The notes under the pieces: model-generated | The model's input: the letters and a program-made list of their open reading frames with translations, nothing else | What the model was told of the DNA's origin: nothing | Databases searched by the model: none | Made by a program: the position numbers and the translations under genes | NCBI GenBank assembly: GCA_947476285.1 | Contig: CANJPU010000004.1 | Coordinates: forward strand, 1-64,000 | Source of the DNA: Comamonadaceae bacterium | GTDB taxonomy: Bacteria; Pseudomonadota; Gammaproteobacteria; Burkholderiales; Burkholderiaceae_C | Length of the DNA: 64,000 nt | Reading direction: 5' to 3' | In this document: in pieces, positions 1 through 8,053 of the stretch | Position numbering within the stretch: the first letter of the stretch is position 1 | How the letters are laid out: each line of letters begins with the position of its first letter

Positions 1-127
1 ATGCAGCACATAAAACCGCGTCTTTGCCGCCCTGGCGTCGTTGCAAATCCGCGCGATGCCACTGGGCATCGCTGTGGTTTGCGCCTAGCCAGGACGACAA
101 ATCCATCGGTTTTATTAAGTGCTGCAT
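1..127. repeat. 127-base segment with inverted ends, next to a broken gene
   Basis: The first bases (1-18, ATGCAGCACATAAAACCG) are repeated in inverted form at 107-127, where the copy reads ATGCAGCAC-TTAAT-AAAACCG on the minus strand; the arms differ only in a short central stretch. No recognisable transposase is present in the 88 bases between the arms. Directly next to it the thioesterase gene at 139-342 loses its reading frame, so the segment lies at a rearrangement point. TAGCGT occurs at 126-131 and again at 145-150, which could be a duplicated target or chance. It may be a small non-autonomous mobile element, the end of a longer element lying outside the window, or an assembly-edge artefact, because it begins exactly at base 1. 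Confidence 0.45.
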
Positions 128-138
128 AGCGTGAAACA

Positions 139-342
139 CTACACTAGCGTCTCGGCCAGCACCACTGAGACGCCACCGTGCAATATGCCGTAGGGCTGCT
201 TGGTGCGTTCGTCCACCGGCACACGCCCGCGCACAAAGTCATCGCCGACCTCCAGGAATTCGATGCCCAGCCGGTCCACCGCCGAGTCTTTGTGAAACGC
301 CTGCATCAGTTCTGCAGAGGCGGGTCTTTTCCATATGCTCAT
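139..342 (-). pseudogene. Interrupted hotdog-fold (PaaI/YbdB-like) thioesterase
   Basis: The 67-residue product looks like the first half of a hotdog-fold acyl-CoA thioesterase. It has the conserved HGGVSVVLAETL segment (residues about 55-66) that carries the active-site region in this family. Family members are usually about 130-145 residues, so the second half is missing. The frame ends at a TAG right after ETLV, and what follows is the inverted-repeat segment at 1-127 rather than the rest of the fold. The start is well formed. The permease gene at 352 lies upstream on the same strand, so the two were probably co-transcribed. The product is probably non-functional unless the remaining part lies beyond an inserted element. 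Confidence 0.7.
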
Positions 343-351
343 GCGGTCATT

Positions 352-1674
352 CTAGGGGCGCGAAGCCTGGGAACTTTCCTGGGCGCTTTCGCTCGATCGG
401 TTCAGCAGCGCATAGAGCAGGATGGCGCCGAAGGTCGCAGTGCCAATGCCACCCAACGCAAAGCCGCCGAACTTGAGTGTGAAGTCGCCGGTGCCCAGCA
501 CCAAGGTGATGGCCGCGACGATCAGGTTCTTGTTCTGCGAGAAGTCCACCTTGTTGTCCACCCAGATCTTGGCTCCGGCCACCGCGATCAAACCAAACAC
601 CACGATGGAGACCCCGCCCATGACGGGCAGCGGGATGGCCTGTATTACGGCGCCAAATTTGGGAGAAAAACCCAGCACGATGGCGATCGCTGCCGCCACG
701 AGGAACACGGCGGTCGAATAGATCTTGGTCGCTGCCATGACGCCGATGTTTTCCGCGTAGGTGGTGACCCCCGTGCCGCCGCCCGCGCCACTGAGCACAG
801 TGGCTACGCCATCGCCGATGAAGGCGCGACCGATGTAGGGATCGAGGTTGCGCCCGGTCATCGCAGTGACGGCCTTGAGGTGGCCCAGATTCTCGGCAAC
901 CAGGATGATCGCGACGGGCGCGATCAGCAGCATCGCACCCGCATCGAACACCGGCGCGACGAATGCCGGCGCGCCAACCCATGCGGCACTGGCGATGCCC
1001 GACAGATCCATTGGTTTGCCCAGACCCAGGCCGTTTGCCAGGATGGCGTAGATGAGGCTGGCGATGATCAGGCCCACCAGAATCAGAAGGCGCTGCACCA
1101 TGCCGCGGGTCAGCACCGCTACCAGGCCCACACTGGTGAATGTGACGGCCTGCATCCATGCATCGAAGTTGCCGGTGGCCATGTTCTTCACCGGTATGCC
1201 GGCAAGGTTCAGACCGATCACCGCAACCACCGCGCCGGTGACCACCGGCGGCATCATCCGCTCGACCCAGCCTGTGCCCAGCGCCTGCACAATCGCGCCA
1301 ACGATGGCGTAGACGATGCCGCAGGCGATGATGCCGCCCAGTGCCACGCCAATGTTGGCGTTAGGACCCTTGCCCGCATAGGCCGTGGCGGCGATGACCA
1401 CGCCGATGAAAGCGAAACTCGATCCCAGGTAGCTGGGCACCTTGCCGCCGGTGATAAGGAAGAACACCAGCGTGCCGATGCCGCTCATGAGGATGGCGAT
1501 GTTCGCGTCGAAGCCCATCAGAATGGGTGCGAGCACCGTGGCGCCGAACATGGCGATGACATGCTGTACTCCCATGGCTGCCGTCTGCGGCCATGGGAGG
1601 CGCTCATCTGGTGCGATCACGCCGCCTTGGCGCAGCACGGCTGCGGGCCTTTCCGTCCAGGTGAACATTCCCAT
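352..1674 (-). CDS. NCS2 family uracil/xanthine permease (UraA/RutG type)
   Basis: A 440-residue inner-membrane carrier with about 12-14 hydrophobic segments. Family features include the early QHVIAMFGATVLAPIL segment, SYLGSSFAFIG, and the substrate-binding region VAENLGHLKAV followed by GDGVATVLSGAGGGTG and TTYAENIGVMA. It resembles the UraA/RutG branch, which takes up uracil by proton symport, but the substrate is inferred from family only. The chosen start (MGMFTW) has GAGGAG eight bases upstream; the longer frame starting at 1728 lacks a convincing ribosome site. The broken thioesterase gene follows after 9 bases on the same strand. No purine or pyrimidine catabolic genes lie beside it. 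Confidence 0.88.
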   Translation of the reverse strand: MGMFTWTERPAAVLRQGGVIAPDERLPWPQTAAMGVQHVIAMFGATVLAPILMGFDANIAILMSGIGTLVFFLITGGKVPSYLGSSFAFIGVVIAATAYAGKGPNANIGVALGGIIACGIVYAIVGAIVQALGTGWVERMMPPVVTGAVVAVIGLNLAGIPVKNMATGNFDAWMQAVTFTSVGLVAVLTRGMVQRLLILVGLIIASLIYAILANGLGLGKPMDLSGIASAAWVGAPAFVAPVFDAGAMLLIAPVAIILVAENLGHLKAVTAMTGRNLDPYIGRAFIGDGVATVLSGAGGGTGVTTYAENIGVMAATKIYSTAVFLVAAAIAIVLGFSPKFGAVIQAIPLPVMGGVSIVVFGLIAVAGAKIWVDNKVDFSQNKNLIVAAITLVLGTGDFTLKFGGFALGGIGTATFGAILLYALLNRSSESAQESSQASRP

Positions 1675-1784
1675 GTCAGTCTCCTCGTTGGTTGATTGGT
1701 GCCGGCCATTGTGTCGCATGCGAGGCAAACTTCAAGTGGCAAACCAGCGTTGCCCAACAGCCGTATACCCGATAACCTTGGCCC

Positions 1785-3833
1785 ATGGACATCAGCACCC
1801 CGCCCCCTTTCGTTCCACAGATCACTCGGTACCGCAATTGGCTGCATGAGCGGCGCGGTCTGACTTTTGCGAACTACGACGAGATGTGGCGATGGTCGGT
1901 CAGTGACGTGGCCGCGTATTGGAAGAGCGTTTGGGACTACTTCGATCTACAGTCACCAGAGCCCCCCACACAGGTACTGGGCGGCGGGCAGATGCCGGGC
2001 TCCCATTGGTTCGAGGGGACTCGCTTCAACTACGTGCGCCAGGTGATGCGTCATGTTGAACCGGCGCATGCCGCGGGGCTGTCAGCGGTGATCGGGCGCA
2101 ACGAGAAAGGTCAGCACCAGGAATTGAGCTGGCCAGAGTTGAGGCGCCAAGTGGCTGCACTGGCGCTGCATCTTAAGGCGCACGGACTCACGCCCGGTGA
2201 CACTGTTGCCGCTTACCTTTCCAACACGCCCCAAACCATCGTCGCCTTTCTTGCAGTGGTGGCTGTCGGTGGAGTCTGGAGTCTTTGCGCGCCAGACATG
2301 GGCACGAACGCGGTGCTGGATCGCTTTCGCCAGATTGCGCCCAAGATGCTGATTGCCTGCGATGGCGTGACCTATGGCGGGCGCGATTTTGACCGTGTGG
2401 ATGTGGTCGGTCAGTTGCGGGCAGAGCTTCCCACGGTGCAGCACCTGATCGTGCACCGCAACCTGGGTCTTGATGCGCACAAACTGGATGCGCTCGCAAC
2501 CTGGACTGACATGCAGGCCGTGACGGCGCGTGACGATGCGGCGGTCGCGCAATTCGAGCCTATGTGGCTGCCCTTTGATCATCCCCTGTGGATCGTCTAT
2601 TCCAGCGGCACCACAGGCTTGCCCAAGCCCATCGTGCACGGTCATGGGGGTACGGTGCTCGTCGGTCTGGCGCTCAAGGTGTTGCACAACGACATCGGTT
2701 GCAGCTACGACCCAAATAACCTGGGTGAGCGGTTTCACTGGTATAGCTCCACAGGTTGGGTGATGTGGAACTTGCAGGCCGGCGGCCTGTTGGGCGGTAC
2801 CACTTGCTGCATCTACGATGGCAATCCCGGCGGCACAAAAGACCGGCCCGACCTCTCGGTGCTGTGGCGTTTTGCCGCCCAGACGGGTGTGACCTTCTTC
2901 GGCGCAGGCGCCGCGTTCTACGCCAACTGCATGAAGGCAGGCATCGACCTGTCCACATGCGGTGACTTGCGCCGCATTCGTGCATTGGGGGTCACGGGTT
3001 CGCCCTTGAGCGAGGATGTGCAGCGTTGGGGCACGCAGCAGTTCAGGACTGTGCGAGCGGACACGCCCGATGCGAACGAGGAAATCTGGTGGTGCAACAT
3101 CTCAGGGGGAACTGACTTCGCTGGGGCTTTCATCGGTGGCAATCGCGAGCTGCCTCTGGTGCCCGGCCAGATGCAGTGCCGTCTGTTGGGCTGCGACGTG
3201 CAAGCTTGGGACGAGCAAGGAGGCCCGTTGATCGGTGAAGTGGGCGAACTGGTCTGCACTCAGCCCATTCCATCGATGCCGCTGTTCTTCTGGGGCGACG
3301 AGGGCAACAAGCGCTACCTGGGGTCGTACTTCGATACCTATCCGGGTGTGTGGCGCCACGGCGATTGGCTCAAGATCCTGCCATCGGGCGCGTGCATCAT
3401 TTACGGCCGCAGCGATGCCACCATCAACCGGCACGGGCTGCGCATGGGCACAAGCGAGCTGTACAGCGCGGTAGAGGCGTTGCCAGAGGTGCTCGATTCT
3501 CTGGTGGTTGATTTGGAATATCTGGGGCGCGAGAGCTACATGCCACTGTTCGTGGTGCTGCGCCCCGGCATCCGTCTGGACGATGCCATCAAGGCCAGAA
3601 TCAACGAGGCCATCAAGTCTGCGCTGTCGCCCCGCTTCGTCCCCAATGAAATACTCGAAGCGCCTGAAATTCCCCGCACGATCTCCGGCAAGAAGCAAGA
3701 GCTTCCAATCAAGAAACTGCTGTTGGGGCAGGCGTTGGAAAAAGTCGTGAACAAGGACGCCATGGCCAATCCTGCATGCCTGCAGTGGTACCAGGACTTT
3801 GCCGACCGGCGCCAAGCGAGCGTCGGCGGCTGA
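1785..3833 (+). CDS. Acetoacetyl-CoA synthetase (acetoacetate-CoA ligase)
   Basis: A 682-residue ANL-superfamily enzyme that activates acetoacetate with ATP and CoA, feeding ketone bodies into acetyl-CoA or polyhydroxybutyrate metabolism. The length fits acetoacetyl-CoA synthetases (about 650-680 residues) rather than acetyl-CoA synthetase. Visible motifs are the phosphate-binding loop YSSGTTGLPKP (residues about 271-281), the WYSSTGWVMWN segment typical of this group, the motor segment YGRSDATINRHGLRMGT, and the C-terminal lysine in SGKKQELPIKK. It is cytosolic. The gene is divergent from the permease and converges on the next gene, with the two stop codons adjacent at 3833/3834. Confidence 0.92.
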   Translation: MDISTPPPFVPQITRYRNWLHERRGLTFANYDEMWRWSVSDVAAYWKSVWDYFDLQSPEPPTQVLGGGQMPGSHWFEGTRFNYVRQVMRHVEPAHAAGLSAVIGRNEKGQHQELSWPELRRQVAALALHLKAHGLTPGDTVAAYLSNTPQTIVAFLAVVAVGGVWSLCAPDMGTNAVLDRFRQIAPKMLIACDGVTYGGRDFDRVDVVGQLRAELPTVQHLIVHRNLGLDAHKLDALATWTDMQAVTARDDAAVAQFEPMWLPFDHPLWIVYSSGTTGLPKPIVHGHGGTVLVGLALKVLHNDIGCSYDPNNLGERFHWYSSTGWVMWNLQAGGLLGGTTCCIYDGNPGGTKDRPDLSVLWRFAAQTGVTFFGAGAAFYANCMKAGIDLSTCGDLRRIRALGVTGSPLSEDVQRWGTQQFRTVRADTPDANEEIWWCNISGGTDFAGAFIGGNRELPLVPGQMQCRLLGCDVQAWDEQGGPLIGEVGELVCTQPIPSMPLFFWGDEGNKRYLGSYFDTYPGVWRHGDWLKILPSGACIIYGRSDATINRHGLRMGTSELYSAVEALPEVLDSLVVDLEYLGRESYMPLFVVLRPGIRLDDAIKARINEAIKSALSPRFVPNEILEAPEIPRTISGKKQELPIKKLLLGQALEKVVNKDAMANPACLQWYQDFADRRQASVGG

Positions 3834-4388
3834 TCAAAACTGGCTCATCAGCGTCATGCGCAAGGCGCGTGCCTTTTCGGAATCGAATTCTCCCTCGGCG
3901 CGGGCCAGCACAGAGCCGTCGCGCCCCAACACCAGCACGCCGGCATGCTGCGCACCCGACAAGCCCGCCGCGCGGATAAACGCCTCACGATCGGTGAAGA
4001 TGGGCATGAGCCGCAGGCGCGCCTCCGGCCCTGTGTAACGAGCCAGCAGCCGGCTTTCAATTGCATGGCGGGTATCGAGGTTCCCCGGGTCATTGATCAC
4101 GGGCATCCTCACCCAGGAGATGGACGGACTCTGGTGGAGTTGCAGCCCCGTGATCCAACTCTCGGTCTCGCCCCTTTGGCTCGAATGGAATGCAACCAGT
4201 GCCAGCGTCCTGCCAGAGCCTTCAGAGGACAGGTCCGACGCCAGGCGTTGCTGGTCCAGCCGCTCGACAGTCGTGCTGGGCAGCCGGCCCATGACGGTGG
4301 ATTCGCTCGGCGCAGCCAAGGCCAGCACCAGCGCTGCGGCAGCCGCCGCCAGCCAGATCAGCGTAGGAGTCCAGACGGTTTTGATCAT
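3834..4388 (-). CDS. Membrane-anchored hypothetical protein with thioredoxin-like features
   Basis: A 184-residue protein with one N-terminal hydrophobic segment (residues about 8-27), so it is probably anchored in the inner membrane or exported. The rest has the outline of a thioredoxin-like fold: a strand near ALVAFHSS, a middle part PVINDPGN, and a C-terminal VLVLGRDGSVLARAEGEFD that resembles the closing strands of ATP10/peroxiredoxin-like proteins. No CxxC or catalytic cysteine is visible, so redox activity is unlikely. The fold assignment is a weak inference. The gene is convergent with acetoacetyl-CoA synthetase. Confidence 0.6.
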   Translation of the reverse strand: MIKTVWTPTLIWLAAAAAALVLALAAPSESTVMGRLPSTTVERLDQQRLASDLSSEGSGRTLALVAFHSSQRGETESWITGLQLHQSPSISWVRMPVINDPGNLDTRHAIESRLLARYTGPEARLRLMPIFTDREAFIRAAGLSGAQHAGVLVLGRDGSVLARAEGEFDSEKARALRMTLMSQF

Positions 4389-4496
4389 GGAATATTCCCA
4401 AGCAAGCAGTGTTCCATATCACGTGGCTTGCAATCGCTTCTGCTGTGTAAAGTTGGTGGAAAATTTGTTGCCGAGGGCCTGCCCGCGCCACCTTGG

Positions 4497-5321
4497 CTAC
4501 GGTGTCGGCACCTGAATTGTCAAATCTCCCCTGAACCCGGCCTGTTCGCCCTTGCTTGCGTAACCCATTGGGTTGGCAACTACGCGGCAACCGCCGGCGA
4601 CGTAATCGTGGGGGCAGTGCAAATGACCATGTAACCACAACTGAGCCATGGGCAGCAAATCATCCAGCGCGTTGCAAAAGCCAGCGGTGCCAGGGCGAAG
4701 CCCATAGCGGGGGTCGGCGCTGCGCAAACTAGGCGCAAAGTGGGTCACCACCACTGTGGTGCCGGCAAACGGAGTTGCCAGCGCCTGACGCAGCCACTGC
4801 TGGCATTCAAGTCCGAGCTCGCGCCAGCCCGGCGCCAGCATCAAATCGCCCCTGCGGGTTGTGGCGGCTGTGCGCAAATAGTAGTTGGCGGCGCGAAACG
4901 CCTTCTCTCTTGTTGTGAGCAATGCTGCCGGACTTGCCGCGTGCTTGTCGTGCTCGCTGGCCAGTGCGTCGAAGTCCGCCCAAAGCGTGGTGCCAATGAA
5001 GCGAACGGCCGATTGCACCAGCACCTCTCGCTCCAGCCATGTGATGCCCAGTCGCTCGCAGGTGCTACGCAGCCGCGCATGGGTTGTGTCGAAATCAAGC
5101 AGGTCGTATTCATGGTTGCCAGGAACAAAGAGTACGGGCACTGGCCAGCCTTTGTGCGGGGAAAACCGCTCCAAGCCAAACTCAATGCCCTGCAACTGGC
5201 TGCCGGCCTGGTAAGAGCCAATGTCCCCCGCCAGCACCAGCAAGTCGGCGCCTTCCGCCGGGCGCGGCCGGTAATGCGGATGAACTTCGAGATGAAGGTC
5301 GGATAAGAGCTGGATTTTCAC
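4497..5321 (-). CDS. Calcineurin-like metallophosphoesterase
   Basis: A 274-residue cytosolic protein with the complete metal-binding signature of the calcineurin phosphoesterase fold: DLH (SDLHLEVHP, residues about 7-15), GD (VLAGDIGS, about 30-37), GNHE (VPGNHEYD, about 67-74), a later VVTHFAPS, and GHLH (LHGHLHCPHD, about 232-241). It probably hydrolyses a phosphodiester or phosphomonoester with two divalent metals. The substrate cannot be read from the sequence. The start has GGTGA just upstream. It lies alone between the thioredoxin-like gene and a Bug protein gene, all on the minus strand. Confidence 0.85.
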   Translation of the reverse strand: MKIQLLSDLHLEVHPHYRPRPAEGADLLVLAGDIGSYQAGSQLQGIEFGLERFSPHKGWPVPVLFVPGNHEYDLLDFDTTHARLRSTCERLGITWLEREVLVQSAVRFIGTTLWADFDALASEHDKHAASPAALLTTREKAFRAANYYLRTAATTRRGDLMLAPGWRELGLECQQWLRQALATPFAGTTVVVTHFAPSLRSADPRYGLRPGTAGFCNALDDLLPMAQLWLHGHLHCPHDYVAGGCRVVANPMGYASKGEQAGFRGDLTIQVPTP

Positions 5322-5359
5322 CAGCCTATTGTGCCCAGACCGTACGATGCCTGCGGGCG

Positions 5360-6340
5360 CTACAGCCGCACACCGGCGCGCTTCACCGTGGGACCGAGAA
5401 CGTTCACCTGATCCTTGACGAAACTGGTAAAGGCCGCTGGCGTGGCGGTTTGCACCGTGATGCCCAGTTCGCCGAGCTTTCGGCGGATGTCGGCCTGCGC
5501 CAAGATCTCGTTGCAGGCGGCATTCAGGCGGGACACCACGTCCGCCGGCATACGCGGCGAACCCGACAGACCGAAGAAGTTGTCAAGAACGAGATTTTTG
5601 TAGCCTGCTTCGACCACGCTGGGCACGTCGGGCACCAGAGGGGAGCGGCTGGCTGATGTCACCGCCAGCGGCACCAGTTGACCGCTCTTGAAATAGGGCA
5701 CGAAGGCGGTCAGCACGTCAATGCCAACCGGCACCACGCCAGCGATCAGGTCGGTCGTCATTGGTGCACCGCCCCGATAAGGGACATGCACCATGTTCAG
5801 GCTCAGGCTGTTCTTCATCAGCTCGCCGTAGATGTGACCGATGGAGGCCGGGCCGCCCGAGCCGAAGTCCAGCCTGCCGGCCTTTTTCGCCATTGCTTCG
5901 AGGTCGGCCAGGCTCTTCATGCCGGTCTTGGGGTTGGCCATCACCACGCATGGTGCGTTGCCGATCAATGCGATGTGGGTGAATCCCTCCACCGGATCGT
6001 AGGGTTGCCTCTCCAGGGCGAAGGGTCCGATGGAGATGGGGGTTGAGTTCGACAGCATCAGGGTATAGCCGTCGGCTGGCGCCTGGGCCACTACGGTTCC
6101 GCCCACACTGCCACCCGCACCGGGGCGGTTGTCCACCACCACTGCCTGCCCCAGTTTCTGGGCGAGCTGCTCGGCCATGACGCGCGCGACGATATCGCTC
6201 GCGCCTCCGGCGGGGAATGTCACCACGATTTTGATTGGCCGGTCAGGCCAGGCTGCGAAAGACGGCAGCGCGATGGCGGCCGCACCTGCAGTGAAGGCCT
6301 TGAGAACACTGCGGCGGCGCGCGAGGAAGGGACGATTCAT
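5360..6340 (-). CDS. Bug/TctC family periplasmic solute-binding protein
   Basis: A 326-residue exported protein. The N-terminus carries RRRSVLKAF followed by an Ala-rich hydrophobic stretch, a possible Tat-type signal. The mature part shows the family pattern PIKIVVTFPAGGASD, VVVDNRPGAGGSVG and APADGYTLM. Bug proteins bind carboxylates such as succinate, glutarate or aromatic acids and in some cases deliver them to TctAB; no TctA or TctB gene lies nearby. A LysR gene lies 98 bases upstream on the same strand and is the likely regulator. The ligand is unknown. The start has TGGAG at a normal distance. Confidence 0.88.
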   Translation of the reverse strand: MNRPFLARRRSVLKAFTAGAAAIALPSFAAWPDRPIKIVVTFPAGGASDIVARVMAEQLAQKLGQAVVVDNRPGAGGSVGGTVVAQAPADGYTLMLSNSTPISIGPFALERQPYDPVEGFTHIALIGNAPCVVMANPKTGMKSLADLEAMAKKAGRLDFGSGGPASIGHIYGELMKNSLSLNMVHVPYRGGAPMTTDLIAGVVPVGIDVLTAFVPYFKSGQLVPLAVTSASRSPLVPDVPSVVEAGYKNLVLDNFFGLSGSPRMPADVVSRLNAACNEILAQADIRRKLGELGITVQTATPAAFTSFVKDQVNVLGPTVKRAGVRL

Positions 6341-6438
6341 CGGTTCTCCAGAAGGTTGTGCTCGACAATCGACAGCATGCCGAGATATGTCCGCTCACGC
6401 AAGCGGCATGCCAGCCAAAAAGCCGACTTGAGGGCGCC

Positions 6439-7395
6439 TCAGGTGTCGAAGGCCTTGCGCGCTGCCGCAGCCACCGCCGATCGCAGCCAGGAGTGGTCTG
6501 CGCGCTGGCTCTGGCGACGATGCCAGAGCGAATCGCCGTGTACTGGGGGGACTTCGAAGGGCAGATCTCGCAGCACAAGTTCGTGCGCCATGCCGGTGAT
6601 CTTGACGAAATGGCGCGGCAGCACGGAAATCAGGTCGGAGCCAGTGGCCACCCGGCCGGCGGTGAAGAATTGATTCACAGTGAGCACAACCCGTCGCTTG
6701 AGGCCCAGAGTGGCCAGCGACTCATCGACGAAGCCATAGGGGCGCCCGGAAAAACTCACCAGCATGTGATGGGCGGCGCAGTAGCGTTCGATGGTGAGCG
6801 GCCCGCGCGCCAGCGGATGGCCGCGCCGCATGATGCACACATATTCGCCGTAGTAGAGCCGCTGGTGATCGAAGGGCGCAAGCCCTCCGAGCTGGGCCTG
6901 CGCGGTCAAGTCGGCCAGTACCGCGGGGAAGAAACCCACCGCCAGATCCATCTGCCCTTCATCGAGCAGGCGGCGCGGATCGCGCGTGGTCAGTGGCACC
7001 ACCCGCATGGAGATACCCGGCGCGGCGCGTTCGATGATTTCGACCAGCCCAGGCATGAGTTCGGCGGCTGTGGCATCCGCCATGCCTAGCACGAAGGTTT
7101 GAGTGGCTTTGGCGGCATCAAAGTCACCAGGGGATATGGACGCCTCCAGTTGACGAAGTGCATCGGCGACCGAGGGCCACAAGGCCAGGGCTCGGGGTGT
7201 TGGTTCCACGCCGTAGCCGCTGCGAGCCACGAGTTTGTCGCCCAGTGCGTCACGCAGGCGGGTGAGCGCATTGCTGACGGCGGGCTGAGTCATCGCTAGA
7301 TTGCGCGCGGCCCGAGTCAGGTTGCGCTCGGCCATCACCTGATCGAACACGCGAAGCAAGTTCAGGTCAAGCGTGCGAAAGTTCGGTGCTTTCAT
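6439..7395 (-). CDS. LysR family transcriptional regulator
   Basis: A 318-residue regulator. The N-terminal winged helix-turn-helix is typical (FRTLDLNLLRVFDQV, then LTRAARNLAMTQPAVSNALTRLR, residues about 24-46). The rest is the periplasmic-binding-like effector domain. It probably controls the downstream Bug gene (5360-6340) in response to the same acid that the Bug protein binds, which is inference from order. A near-perfect inverted repeat at 7419-7446, just upstream of its start, is a good autoregulatory site. The start is supported by GAGAGGG seven bases upstream. Confidence 0.92.
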   Translation of the reverse strand: MKAPNFRTLDLNLLRVFDQVMAERNLTRAARNLAMTQPAVSNALTRLRDALGDKLVARSGYGVEPTPRALALWPSVADALRQLEASISPGDFDAAKATQTFVLGMADATAAELMPGLVEIIERAAPGISMRVVPLTTRDPRRLLDEGQMDLAVGFFPAVLADLTAQAQLGGLAPFDHQRLYYGEYVCIMRRGHPLARGPLTIERYCAAHHMLVSFSGRPYGFVDESLATLGLKRRVVLTVNQFFTAGRVATGSDLISVLPRHFVKITGMAHELVLRDLPFEVPPVHGDSLWHRRQSQRADHSWLRSAVAAAARKAFDT

Positions 7396-7418
7396 TCAAA
7401 CCCTCTCTATATCTATCA

Positions 7419-7446
7419 GATTAGTGAATGATATCAATCACCAATC
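7419..7446. promoter_or_regulatory. Probable LysR operator upstream of the regulator gene
   Basis: GATTAGTGA and TCACCAATC form an inverted repeat (8 of 9 positions pair) with a 10-base, AT-rich spacer. It lies 24-51 bases upstream of the LysR start codon, where autoregulatory LysR sites are usually found. The divergent membrane-protein gene at 7536 could also be affected. Confidence 0.5.
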
Positions 7447-7535
7447 TAAAGTTTAAAAATATCAGCGTAAACCCTATGATTCGTCCAACGCAGCCGGTAA
7501 TTTCACCGCAGCGTGTTTTCAAAAGGGGAAATGTC

Positions 7536-7976
7536 ATGGCGAGCTTCGTACATCTGGACTATCCGAGCGAACATCCGGGCGTTGTTCGCGCAGAGCGGTT
7601 GGCGCGTTTGGTGAAGAGTTTGGCCCGCGGCTTCGACAGCGCCCGCGTGAGCGCCAGTTTCCTGCTGGCCGCCGTCGTCGCCGCATTGCTTGTGGCGGCC
7701 AATGAAGTGGTCGAAACCTGGACCGATGGGCACCTGCTTGCGGCCTGGATCGTGATGTGGACGGTGGCCTTTGCCTCTTTGGCCTTGCTGGCCGCGCCGG
7801 CCCGTAAAGTGACACTTGGCTTGGGTGAGGTCTTCAAGCGTCTGATTGCGCATCGCAAGCAGGTTGCCGAAGACGAAAAACTCTGGCTTGTTGCCCTGAC
7901 CGATGCGCGGGTGATGGCTGACATCAGCCGGGCAATGAGTGCACGGGCGACCGAGGACGTCAGGCGCTACACATGA
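7536..7976 (+). CDS. Small inner-membrane protein with two membrane segments
   Basis: A 146-residue protein with two hydrophobic helices (about residues 40-58 and 69-87) separated by a short loop, and a charged C-terminal part of about 55 residues (LGEVFKRLIAHRKQVAEDEKLW...). I recognise no family motif. The start ATG at 7536 has AAGGGG eight bases upstream; the longer open frame from 7428 has no such site. It is transcribed divergently from the LysR gene and followed by a strong terminator at 8001-8036. Confidence 0.7.
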   Translation: MASFVHLDYPSEHPGVVRAERLARLVKSLARGFDSARVSASFLLAAVVAALLVAANEVVETWTDGHLLAAWIVMWTVAFASLALLAAPARKVTLGLGEVFKRLIAHRKQVAEDEKLWLVALTDARVMADISRAMSARATEDVRRYT

Positions 7977-8000
7977 CAGTTTGACGGGGCGCTGAGCCTG

Positions 8001-8036
8001 AGCAAAAAGGCCACCCATTCGGGTGGCCTTTTTGCT
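8001..8036. terminator. Bidirectional rho-independent terminator
   Basis: A perfect 16-base stem (AGCAAAAAGGCCACCC / GGGTGGCCTTTTTGCT) with a 4-base loop. The A- and T-runs at its two ends make it work in both directions. It separates the convergent membrane-protein gene (ends 7976) and pckG (ends 8054). Confidence 0.92.
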
Positions 8037-8053
8037 TGATATTGCGCAAGGCC

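Noticed and set aside
178..1695. A 505-residue plus-strand open frame
   Set aside because: It is antisense to the permease gene, has a low-complexity His/Arg/Asp-rich composition and no ribosome site; a GC-rich shadow.
7425..7442. FNR-like TTGATATCATTCA before the LysR gene
   Set aside because: Only one half-site fits the consensus; it is better explained as the spacer of the LysR repeat.
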